DNA of 64,000 bases, taken from NCBI GenBank assembly GCA_032718865.1, contig JALUTQ010000037.1:1054001-1118000 (forward strand), in the 5' to 3' direction. This DNA is from Tilletia caries (taxonomy: Eukaryota; Basidiomycota; Exobasidiomycetes; Tilletiales; Tilletiaceae). A program made the position numbers and the translations under genes. Under the pieces are notes generated by a model that saw only the letters and a program-made list of their open reading frames with translations, did not search any database and was not told the DNA's origin. Below, in pieces: positions 1-10,066 of this stretch; position 1 is the first letter of the stretch, and each line of letters begins with the position of its first letter.

Positions 1-153
1 TCACTCACTGTTCGCATCAGGTTCCCTGAAAGAAGGATCTTTGGTGTTGCTGATGTTGCTGAGCATTTGTCGAGAGGTTCCTGGCGCTGCCTCGCGTTGA
101 GAAGAGAGCGGAAGTCAACCAAGTAGTGCATACATTGACAGTTGACACATCTA

Positions 154-1050
154 CTAGCATACATGCACCGAAAGCTTCAGAGACTCACCAATCGCAGTAG
201 TCCCCGTATCGCTGTCGTCGGCGTCCGCGAACTCGTCGTCGATGACAGAGTCGTTGATGAGAGTCGACTTCTTACCGTGAGTGATCTTTGGCTTCTTGAC
301 TTGCACGTCGGGACTGGTCGACGCGTTTCGCTTCTTGACCGGGGACGATTGCTTTGAAGGCAATGGAGTGGGTATGGTCGAAGAGGAGGAGCTGGAATGA
401 GTAGCCTCGTCCTTTCGCTGGGTCGTAAGCTTTGCCTTCAGATGCAGTTCGATGCACTTCAGAGCCTTGTAGTGTTGACTGCATTTCTTCAGTGCGGGAT
501 GACGAGCCTCGACCGAGTCGCAAATCTTGATGAGCAGATGCAAGTGTCGGCTACTCCAAAACTTGAAGTTGCGGACCATCTTGTCCTGATACGCGGGTAT
601 CTTGTAGTCGTTGAGTGTAAGACACTCCTGACGGATGTCGGTCTCGATTGCCGTCATCTCCTCCTCGCTGATGGGGGACCCATCGTTGTTGACGAGGATG
701 TCCTTCTTGCCGAAGTTCAGGTGGACCTTCTTCGCGTCCTCCTTGGTCCATCGCAGGCATCGACGTTGCGCCTCCGTCATCCCATCTCCGCCCACGTTGC
801 TTGCGGAAGATCCTGTGGGAATTTGATCGTCGGAACCGGGACTCAATGCTTGGTTGCTGTTGCTTGAGCCAGAAGGAGGCGGCGGCATCGGTATGTTGGG
901 GAATGTTGCGGGAGGGTAAGCCATGGTCGTCTGCGTAGCTTGTCCGCTCGGAAGTTGCTGTGAAATGGTGCCGGCTGCTTGTCGTAAAGCGGGATGGTTC
1001 AGAATGACCTCGAGAGGAACCCCTGCAATCTGCTCTTGAGTCCAGTTCAT
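154..1050 (-). CDS. Unknown protein downstream of the tnp2 transposase
   Basis: The open frame gives about 298 residues starting MNWTQEQIAG. A Pro/Ser/Gln-rich N-terminal third is followed by a compact region (about residues 95-215) rich in Lys, Trp and His (RRCLRWTKED, then RNFKFWSSRHLHLL). A Ser-rich linker and a basic/acidic tail with KKRNAS and KKPKI patches, which could be nuclear localisation signals, come last. A GTGAGT donor near 207 suggests that the last residues are replaced by a further exon toward the left edge. It lies about 0.5 kb downstream of the transposase on the same strand, so it may be the second gene of the CACTA element. I do not recognise a family. It could instead be a host gene truncated by the window. 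Confidence 0.45.
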   Translation of the reverse strand: MNWTQEQIAGVPLEVILNHPALRQAAGTISQQLPSGQATQTTMAYPPATFPNIPMPPPPSGSSNSNQALSPGSDDQIPTGSSASNVGGDGMTEAQRRCLRWTKEDAKKVHLNFGKKDILVNNDGSPISEEEMTAIETDIRQECLTLNDYKIPAYQDKMVRNFKFWSSRHLHLLIKICDSVEARHPALKKCSQHYKALKCIELHLKAKLTTQRKDEATHSSSSSSTIPTPLPSKQSSPVKKRNASTSPDVQVKKPKITHGKKSTLINDSVIDDEFADADDSDTGTTAIGESLKLSVHVC

Positions 1051-1540
1051 GCCTGTCTATATGATATGGGAGGATGGAGGGAAAGATGATGCTGTCGGCA
1101 AGAGAGTATGTAGGGTTGCTATGGAAGTGATGTGGATGATGGTAAGTGTAAATGTAACTGTAAGGGTAAGTGTGTGAGTGGTGGTGAGATGGAAGCATGA
1201 GCATTGAGGATCGAGACGTGTATGTATGCACTCATCACTGAACACATAGCATTCAGCACACTCACCACTCTGGTTGTCGTAGCCCCACAGTCTACAATGA
1301 ACGTCAGTCGCCTGCTCCTGCGCAATGAGAACGTTTCTGGGGTCTGGACTGTTGTAACGAACAGCCAGAAGTCAATGGCTGACTGAGCGTGAGATGACTA
1401 GCCAGACGCAAGTAGATGCAATGTATGCGTTCACCAACCAACAAAGAACCAGATGACGATCACACAAGCCAACGAGCATGCATCGAGTATCGACAGTCGA
1501 TTTCAAAGCGTCCAAGGTCAGGGGGTCAGAGGTATGCGGT

Positions 1541-4500
1541 CTACTCATCATCGCCGCCCAGCCACGCCAACTTGCGGATGATGTATATGAGCCCGCCCAT
1601 TTCAACCACTCCTACCAATGCTCGGATCGACTCGGCGCGCATGAGCCCCACATTGTCGGCCCAAGTGCCCCTGACGATTCCGCCTCCGTCATCGACGATC
1701 TCCAGTTTGCGCATGATAACGAAGACGTGCCTGCCGTCGAAGACATGCCTGCCGTGTTGAACTTCGCCGTCCCGGTCTTGTCCATCGGTGCACACGAAGT
1801 GCAAAGCTTCTCCGTAGATCAGGCCTTCTGGAGTCATGGCGGAGAATCGACATGCCTTCCTTGATCTGTCGGACTCGATTCGACTGCCTCGCACACTGGC
1901 CTGCCGAGTTCCTACTCGTGCTGGAAGGACCAACTTGCCGCGACGGATCAGAGGCGGACAAGGTGTCGGAATCAGGCCAAGCTGCTGATATTGTTGGATT
2001 GCCTGGCCCTCGTCTTCTTGTTCGTCCTCCGTCAGCGGTCGGTGCCGGTCGTCACGAATTATCGTCTCCAGTCGGAACGTGCGGGCTCGCGCTTCGTCTT
2101 GCTCTTCCTCTTCTTGCCGATCGTCAAGCAGAATGTCGATGATCCGCAGGTGCTCTCGCTGAAGCACATTGTTCATCATCCCGACAAATGGCGACTTGTG
2201 CGACCGAAGTGACCTCTTGACAAGTCCCACCTCACGCTCGCAGCGGGCTTGCGACGTGATTTGCACGCTTCCATGGCAGTAAATGAAGTACCACACATGC
2301 AGCAGGTGATGCACCGAAATACTGATTGAAGGAAGAAATAAAAGGTCAGTATTGGATCTGCAAGCATACAAGAAGCTTGGAAGACTCACGTCGCTCTGTA
2401 GAGGAGTGATGGCTCGCCTCTAATGTACGGTGTCTCCCATGCGGAAACGAAAGCCTTAAATTGGCCTTGCATGTCGTGTAGCTCGGTGGAGTTGCATCCA
2501 CCGTCTGAAGTTGCGATGCGCACTGCGGTCTCTAAGTGCATGATCATGTCGATGACGGGAAGAGGAGCCGCGATGGAGACCAGGAACGGTACCAGGTACA
2601 AGTAGATCACGAGAGACCACTCAAACATCTTGTAATGGGCCTTCGCATTCGTTCCTGGGTCTCTCGGTGGAGCGGAAGAGAAGATGGTTGGGAGGTCTCG
2701 TCCAGCTCCAAGAATGACCTCGCCGAACTGCTCTTGTTGGTCCTCGCTGAGGGAAAAAGGATCGCCTTCGTGTGGGTCGATGAGTATCTCCCAGATGAGA
2801 GAGGGGATGTTGCAGCCGAAGAGATGGAAGACGTCAGAGGGAAAGAATGTCGGCATTGTGAAAGCAGGAGACCAAGCGAGCAAGGGTCGTCCTCCTACTC
2901 CGGTCTCTTTCTGCACCTCCGCGCGATCGGCATTCGTGACACAGTCTTCGAGCTGCTCCAGGTTCTCGGCGTAGCTGTCGTCGTCCCTCAGCGGTAAGTT
3001 AAAGGGATCGTACTCGTCTGGTCGCCAAGCCGCTCTGCGTGGGTCTCCGTCGACCGTGGTAAGGGGAAAGTGTCCCACCGTCTGCCCCTCCTCGGCGTAG
3101 TTGGCGATGATGTGGCAAGTTTTGCATCCGAGTCGCCCCGTCGGTCCAGTCATCCGGTTGAGCTTGCTGGACGCTTGCTGATCAGCCGCTGCAGCCACAA
3201 GCCAAGCCCTCCACAGAAACCACTCCTCCCTTGCTCCGTCCCACATCCACACCCCCCGCGCAAGTTGCGCCATCTCCTCCATGATCGGCCACAGGAAAGA
3301 ATCGATGTCCGCGGGATTGTTTGGGCCAGGAATGACAGTCGTGACAAAGGTCTCCTTGCGGCGGAAGCGATGTTCGATTGGTATGCTGAGAGAAGTGAGA
3401 AGGACGATCCAAGCGTTCGAAACCTTCTTGTCGATGATCTGAGAGCCATCGGTGCTGAGAATGAAAGCGTCGTGTCGAGGGTCGTCAAACATGCCTTGAG
3501 CCTTCAGCTGCCGATGGATCGCGCCGTCTGACCAATCTTGAAAGAGATGATGAGGCTGATCCCACGACCCAGACGCCCACTCATGTCGATCGTGCAAATA
3601 TGTCGATCCATTTCCGGATGCGAATTTGGCGACAATCCCAGAAAGAAGAGGCAGTGTCACGTACTGCTTGACCGGCTTTCCATGCCTGTCTCGTCTGGAT
3701 GCGCCGCATGTTTTCTTGTTCCTTATCCCGATGCAGCGCTCCAGGTCGGAATGTGGACCTATGAACGCCATGCACGAATGCTCGCACATGTCCCACCTCT
3801 GCTCTTCGAGGCCGGTAAGATTCCGGACGAGAGAAGATGCTCGGTCCTTTCCCATGATCTTGATCCCCTCCTGCTCGTTGACGGACTCGATGGCTCGACC
3901 AAACGCCTTGTACTGCGCCAGAGTTCCGTCGGTACGGATCCATGTGCGAAGATGACGAACAGTGGCCTTTTCGCTTGGAGTGAGTCGGTCGACGTAGGTG
4001 AGTGGAGATGTCTCTGGATCGGGAGGATGTTCAGGGCGGGGACCCGGGCTGTAGTCGCCTGCTAACTGGTCGAAGAGGTCCTGGGCGTGCCGACTGTGAG
4101 TCCCGCCGTCGTTGATGTCGTAATCGTCTTCATCCGCGTAGCCTTGATCGGCTGCCTGGTCTTGAGCACCATGTCGATCCGCATCGCGTTCCTTGTCACC
4201 CTCGTTGAAGAAGAGGTCGAAATCCCCGGGCAAAAGCCTCTCCTCGTTCACGTCCGATTCAGCATCAAACTCCCGCTCCTCATCTTCTTCGCCGTCCAGC
4301 AGTTCCTCCTCATGATCCGAGTCCGCTCCGCCGTCCGTGTCGTCGTCGAACCATACTCCGCTCATGCCTTCGTCGAGGGAGGGAAGAGAAGGCGAGGACG
4401 ATGATGGAGAGGAAGGTGAGGTGGAGGGGGAAGGGGAAGGGGAGGCAATGTCCTCGGCGACCAGGGCCAAGCGGTTGAGGTCCGCTGCTTTGAGGAGTGC

Positions 4501-4729
4501 CGGGGCCGGCTGCTGTCCGAGAGCGAGCAGGTCTCGAACGACGCGCTCGTCTGCTTCCATGTGGCTCTGTCTTGTCCGTGCCGTACAGTCCTTCGGAGGA
4601 CCAGTGCCCAACGTGCACTTGTGGAAGCAGTAGCACGTCACGGGGCGGTCTCTCCAGCGGGGCTGAGGGAGAAGAAAGCGGCATGTTCAGCGCCCGAAGC
4701 GAAGCGCAGATAACAAGAAGACTCACCAT
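1541..4729 (-). CDS. tnp2-family CACTA transposase
   Basis: Likely exons are 4729-4727 (only ATG), 4662-2390 and 2321-1541, with GTGAGT donors; the 68-bp intron at 2322-2389 keeps the frame. The long exon has a Cys/His-rich start (CYCFHKC), then a Ser/Pro and Asp/Glu-rich stretch of about 150 residues. The transposase core is typical of the tnp2 family: ILSTDGSQII, then an N-W pair, VIPGPNNPADIDSFLWPI, the aromatic W-D-G block, and a GRLGCKTC-type Cys cluster. The C-terminal part (SQARCEREVG onward) continues the family match and ends in a hydrophobic tail. No internal stop or frameshift is visible, so the gene may be functional. The start is the least certain part, because a one-codon first exon is inferred from the splice signals. 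Confidence 0.78.
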
Positions 4730-4839
4730 GGCTGAGCAGCGTCTTCAGCGCGCGTAGCGAGCCGAGATCATGGGTGGAAGAGTCGACAGGAAGGACTTGA
4801 GATGACTGCCGCGGGTGAACATCCTGATGGCAGCGGATC

Positions 4840-5045
4840 GGGAGCGGGATGGCCCAAGCTGCGCAGACGCTGTAGCTTTCGGAGCGTTTTTGGGATTGAC
4901 GAGTTTCAAGTCTAAAAGTTACATCGGGACGGCGGCGTCTGAGCAGCGGGTACAGACGCTGCTGAGACGCTGAAGCAGATCCACAGCGGGTCAGCAGCGG
5001 GTGGGCAGCCTCAGCCGCGGGACCACAGCGCCCCCACTTTTCCTG
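4840..5045. repeat. Subterminal repeat cluster of the CACTA element
   Basis: Variants of GACGCTG and AGCAGCGGGT recur in both orientations between 4856 and 5030, for example at 4866, 4943, 4953, 4966 and 4995. Such short repeated motifs near an end are the usual transposase-binding region of CACTA elements. The block sits directly upstream of the tnp2 start, so it may double as the promoter. Confidence 0.5.
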
Positions 5046-5691
5046 AGCTGAGGAGGAGCAGAAGGATTGAGCATAAACGTGACTACATATGTAATGTATG
5101 TCAGTGTGAAGGAATGGGGGATGTCAGCCTGGAAAAGAGGTCAGAGGCGAGTTCAGCTTGGACGTTTGCGAACGTAATGTTGGAGGCTGAGGCAGCGCAG
5201 AACGTTTAGAGCGGAGGAATTACCATCACACAGAGTCCGTTGTAAGCAGAGCTGCGTCTGCAACGCGCGCTGAGCCGACTGCATCGCATCGCCAGTCATA
5301 AGACGGTACTTTCGACCGTCGTTTTCGTATCTATGTACTACCGGGGGTCTCCGCCCACTGGGAATAACGTTCTGAAGGTCAATATGGCGAATGAGAAGTC
5401 ACTAGTCACTGTGAGCATCACGCATCACGCACCTCAGCAGGGACGTTCCACGCCTCGCGGTCTTGCATCCACACCATCTTAGCCAGGGCGAGACTCCGTC
5501 CACGAAGATGCCTTTCCCCGCCTTTGACATTGTTCCTGACCATGTGTTGGAAGGTACGACTGAACATACGGTCGCGGTTTCCGTCCACAAACGATCGAGG
5601 CCGATATGCAAAGCATGATCTGTGAGGATGTCAATTCGAAGCAGGGTACAGGATCACGTCTGAAACGCAAAGACGATCAGCTATGCAAAAT

Positions 5692-6288
5692 TTATGGAAC
5701 CTCGCCGTACGCAACGCGTTGAGCCTCGTAGCGCATCTTGAGATAATCCAGGTGGATCAATCGCTCTACCCGCAATTGGGTTCGATGCATGCCTTGTGCA
5801 GCTTGGTCTGTCAGGGACAAGAGCTCCTGAAAGCGCTCCCTATCGGCAGTTGGAAGACTGTCAAGTTGTGAGACGTGTAGGAATCCGAGTCGTTTCTGCT
5901 CCCGCACGAAACTGGTAAAAGCTTTGTAGTAATTCGCTGTTCCGCACGCAAGAAAGCATATGAGGCCAACCCAAGGTCAGTTGTTACCGTTGAGCTAGTT
6001 GGGATCTGCTGGCTGACTTCTGAGGACTCACAGTGTGCATGCATCCACTTTTCGATTTCCGGCAGGGATCCTTCGACTTCCGGTCCTGCGCGGGTTTGAA
6101 GCTACACATAACGAAGCGCGATGTCAGTGGCCATTCGAAGATGCCCAAATATCGGGTGGATCCGTCGGTGTACTCACAACGGACGGCGGAGACAGGGTCG
6201 GGCAAGACGGGTTGGCTAGAGGCACAGAGTTGGCCAGTGCTGAGAGCACGAGGAAGGGGAGGATTTGGAGAAGGCGAGGGTAGAACAT
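5692..6288 (-). CDS. Small secreted protein, array copy 1
   Basis: Three exons are inferred by comparison with the neighbouring copy: 6288-6178, 6101-6032 and 5936-5692. Together they give 141 residues. The start MFYPRLLQILPFLVLSALAN is a clear signal peptide, followed by a Pro/Ser-rich stretch. The mature C-terminal half is helical and charged (REQKRLGF, SQLDSLP, then Arg/Gln-rich). The second intron spans a region that is open in another frame, but only this splice joins the first part to the conserved C-terminal frame in both copies. No known domain is recognised. Secretion, small size and tandem duplication are effector-like traits, but the role is unknown. Confidence 0.6.
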
Positions 6289-7099
6289 TGCGTGCTGAAG
6301 TTGATGTGATGGATGTGACAGCAGGAGGATGCGCAGCACGACGAGCTGTTGACCAAAAGAGCGAGAGAGGATGAGTAGACGAGTGAGAAGGGTTGGATCA
6401 GTATGAGCACTGCATCCCTTCACATATGTACCCTACACTGCTCAAGCGTCCAAGGCGGTTCCAAGGTTCATGATTGTCGGAACGTATTCTGAGCTTCTGA
6501 GTGGGCCGAACGAGGTGCCTGTTTGGTTCTGCCGAAGGATCGGCACCGAAACTGCGATGATCAGCGCCCCGCTGCACGCAAAAAATTCATCTGGCTGAGT
6601 ATAGTGGGAGGAAATGAGGATACATACAGGAGAAGGAATGAGCCTGAGAAGGAGCGAAGGAGGTCAGAAGGTGATTCAGCCTGGACATTTGCATTTTGCG
6701 AACGTGATGTCTGAAGCTCGGGCCACGCAGAACGTTCGGAGCGGAGAAACTATCGTACCGCAGTGTCCGTCCGGTTGAAGAGCTACGTCTGCAACGCGCA
6801 TTGGGCCGACCACACCGCATCGCCAGCGGATCCTTGCACAATGTCGGGCGTCGTTCTCGTCCTGCGAAAGTCTACCGGTGTCTGTCCGAGAGAATGTCCA
6901 AAGGTCAGTATGGGAAAGCTTTGCGGGTAAGAGCTGAGGTCGCTCCAATTGGACGCTACGACTTTGCATGCGGCCACAGTTTCCGTCCAGCATCGATCGA
7001 GGCCGACATGGAAAGCATGAGGGCTGTGAGGGTGTGAATTCGAAGCAGAGCTTCACGTCTGAGACGTGAAGACGATCAGCTATACACAAGTGATCGTAT

Positions 7100-7715
7100 C
7101 TAGCCATGCCTAGGGCGTTCAACAATGTGCATGTTCAGCGCATCCATTATGTAGTGCATGTTCACCTGATCCATTCGGCGGAGACGCTCCACTTCCAGCA
7201 GCGCTCGGTTCATGCCTTGTGCGGCCTCGTCGGTCTGGTCCAGGATCTGCCGAAAGCGCTCCCTGGCGGCAGGTGGCAGACTGTCAAGTTGTGAGATGTG
7301 CCGGAACCCGAGTCGTTTCTGCTCATTCACAAGATCAAGCCAAGCAGTATAATAATTCGCTGCTCCGCACGCAAGAAAGCATGAGTCAAGCCTAATGTTA
7401 GATGCTACTGCTGAGCAAGTTGGGTTCTGGCTGACTTGTGGGCACTCACAGTACACCTGCTTCCACATTGCGGCTTCTTGTAGGATTCGTGGGACTCCCG
7501 GTCCTGCGCGGGCTTGAAGCTACACATTGCGAAGCAAGATGTCAGTGGCAAGTCGAAGGTACCCGAATATCAGATGCATCCGTCACTGTACTCACAGCGG
7601 ACGGTGGAGGTGGAGATGGGCATGAAGGGCAGACTGAGTCGGGCAGAGGCGCAGAGTTGGCCAACGCGGTGAGGATGAGGAAGGTGAGAGTTTGGAGAAG
7701 GCGAGGGTAGAACAT
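7100..7715 (-). CDS. Small secreted protein, array copy 2
   Basis: Exons 7715-7596, 7519-7450 and 7359-7100 give 149 residues. The N-terminus (MFYPRLLQTLTFLILTALAN) is a signal peptide closely matching copy 1, and exon 2 has exactly the same length (70 bp) and phase. The C-terminal part repeats the same pattern (NEQKRLGF, SQLDSLP, AAQGMNRALLEVERL). An alternative without the second intron is also open (179 residues, with five more cysteines), so transcript data would be needed to choose. The two proteins differ at many positions in the mature part, which fits divergence after duplication. Function is unknown. Confidence 0.62.
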
Positions 7716-8476
7716 TGTGTCTTGAAACGTGATGTGAGAATGTGACAGCTTGATGTGCGCAGCACGGCAAAGTGTTGGAAAGAAGTGTGAAGTGAGAGCG
7801 AGGCGTGGGGGTGGTGCTGGGGAAGAGTGAGCTACACACACCTTTATACCCTACATCGCTCGAGCGTCCGATGTGTTTGCAAAGGCCAAATTGCCCGGGG
7901 CGCAGTCTTGATGGGCTGAACGAAGCGCCTCGTCATTTGCACCGTACATCTCCGCATCAGCGCTTCGCTTGACCGCGAAGACAAATCAGGCCGACCAGGA
8001 GCGCGAGTAATTGCGAATCGATGTGAATGTGAAGGAATGGAGAACATCAGCCCGGGAAGGAGGTCGGAAGGAAATCCAGCTTAGAGATTTGCGAACGGAG
8101 TAACTATCGTCGCGCAGTGTACGTTCGGTTGAAGAGATGTATCCGCAACGCGCGGTGAGTCGACCACAGCATCGTCTGTGAACATTAGATTAGGTCCGAT
8201 TTCGTTCTTGTTGTGCAAGACTCCAACGCTGTCTGTCCGAAAGAACATTCGAAGGTCAGTATTGAACGCGGATAGGAAGCGGAATCGCGGCGGTTCCACG
8301 AAATGTAACAGGCCGAGACCGAGGTTGGCAACGAGAACGTCGCAGAGTAGATTGCGCGGGCAGTGTTCGTGCGTGGCATTTTCGGATGCGCAAGTGTGTC
8401 GCCGAACATGTCGCTCCACTATGCTCTCGCGGGCAGACCTCTGAAACGATGGGCGGAGTCGAATGATGAGTGTCTA

Positions 8477-9578
8477 TTACGTATCCTTCTTCTCGGCTGC
8501 CGCCTCTTGGGCCGCTTTCTCCATATTTCTCTCATGTTCCTTGACAGCGAGCAAGGCACTGGCAAGTTTTGCTGATATGTTGCGGAGATTCGTCTCGGCG
8601 CGCTGTGGATTCTCAGATAACCCGTCAGCCACGGGTTCCCATACGGCAAGACACCCGGAAGAAGCAAGACTCACCGCAATCCCTCCATCCAGCGCGCGCT
8701 TGTACGCCTTGGCAGCCTCTTCGAGCTGCTCGCAGGCCTCGAGGACAGCGCCCAAGTTGAACTGAATCTCGGCATCCTCTGGGCTAATGCTAGCTGCAGT
8801 CTTGAGGTGGTCGACAGCGAGATCGGGCCGTGGAGGCACAGACATGACGAATGCAGATGCAATGTTCATGTGCGCGTCGGAGGAGGAAGGCGAGAGCTCG
8901 ATGACTCGATTCCAGCTGGCGATAGCTTCTGTAAGATCTTTGTTATGGTACTGCAAGAGAATGTGTTGGGAGTCAGTACGGTCAGTAGGACTTCTTTATA
9001 GCATACCAATTTACCACTCACCTGGCATACGCCGAGATTGAAGAGCGCGGAAGAAGACTCCTTGATGGCCAGGCTTCGCTCGTATGCTATATACGAGAAG
9101 AGGTCAGATAGAGGTCGGGTTAATGGAAGCGGAGCGCAGAGAATAGAAGAAGGGGGGAAGGAAGGAGAGAAGGCAAAGCGTGCATACATGCCAATTTTCA
9201 GCAGAACGGCGGAGAGGCAGCGACAGAAAGCCTGGAATACGTACCCTTTTTAGCATTTTCGATATCGCCGCTTTCGATCAGAGCCGTGCCCTCCTCGAGA
9301 AATCGCTGGGCCTCTTCCTCCGCAGGATCATTGATGGAGGACGTCGGTGTGGTTGAGACTGCTTCGGAGGCCGAGCTTTGCGAGAACGCACGCCGCCCGG
9401 AGAGCCGCGACGAGGGCGCTGCTGAGGAGCATGTAGCCGGTAGCAGAGGAGCTCGGTTTGCGGATCTTGCCAGGGCTGCGGCGGTCACTGCGAGGGGGCT
9501 CGGGCTGGAAGCGGGCACGGCGCGAGACAAGACATTCAAAGCACTGCGGCGCATGGCCGAGGCCGCGGGAGATAGCAT
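8477..9578 (-). CDS. TPR-repeat protein, probably mitochondrial
   Basis: Four exons (9578-9245, 9086-9022, 8950-8675, 8602-8477) give 266 residues. All joins keep frame. Residues 1 to about 65 are rich in Arg, Ser and Ala with almost no acid (MLSPAASAMRRSALNVLSRA), a typical mitochondrial targeting peptide. The rest shows tetratricopeptide-type helix pairs: GTALIESGDIENAKK, AYERSLAIKESSSALFNLGV, AIASWNRVIELSPSSSDAHMNIASAF and AAKAYKRALDGG. The tail is a charged helix ending EKKDT. TPR proteins are protein-interaction scaffolds; the partner cannot be read here. It is divergently arranged with the RTC4-like gene, about 490 bp apart. Confidence 0.75.
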
Positions 9579-10066
9579 GGTGCGTAAGAATATGAGTGTA
9601 AGCAGTACGAAGACGAGTCAGTCAGTCGTGCTCGCTGCGGGCCGGCCATCCTTCTTCTTGACGCCGGAGCTCATCTGCTCATCTGGATGAGTGAAGTGAG
9701 ATTTCTTGTCGGCCGCTTGTCGTGTGTATTCTGTCGGCTGGGAGCTCCAGGAATTGAATGGATCAAGCTGGGCAACTCGACGACAGGCGCATCGTTCCAC
9801 GCCCGGAACACAGCATCGCCTTGGTACGCAGCAGGTGTCGCGCGCGCCGCTTGCCCACTTCGTTGAGGCGACCCGAAGCGAGACGCTCGCGCAGTGCGTG
9901 AACCACCCTTTTGGCCGCTGCACAAAGGGACGTGCCTGTCCACTGAGTGGACCCCGGTGTTGTTGTCCACACGTCACAGCATAGCGAGGACGCGAGGTTT
10001 CCTTTGCTTCGTCCCAGGCTGCAGGCGAACACGGCCCACGTCCCACGACGCGTATCTTGACACATC

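Larger units (their letters stand above)
1..5045 (-). mobile_element. CACTA (En/Spm-like, tnp2) DNA transposon, right part
   Basis: The segment holds a tnp2-family transposase gene (1541-4729), a second minus-strand gene (154-1050) and, at 4840-5045, a cluster of short GC-rich subterminal motifs. The right limit is an inference: from about 5092 the sequence belongs to a tandem array shared with 6.6 and 8.0 kb, so the transposon must stop between about 5035 and 5090. The left end is outside the window, so no terminal inverted repeat or 3-bp target duplication could be paired. It could also be an immobilised remnant. Confidence 0.6.
5092..8300. repeat. Tandem segmental array, three units of about 1.4-1.5 kb
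   Basis: The same diverged block (GTGAAGGAATG, then a conserved stretch ending near CAACGCGC) starts at about 5105, 6630 and 8025. A second conserved block (ATCGAGGCCGA, then GACGATCAGCTAT) is found at about 5598-5685 and 6996-7082. Units two and three each carry one secreted-protein gene on the minus strand. The unit one block at 5.1 kb is the upstream flank of a gene that is missing, and the CACTA element lies exactly there. The copies differ at many positions, so the duplication is not recent. Confidence 0.7.

Noticed and set aside
7100..7468. Read-through of the second intron of the secreted protein as the main product
   Set aside because: Only the spliced version joins both paralogues to the same conserved C-terminal frame, although read-through stays possible in copy 2.
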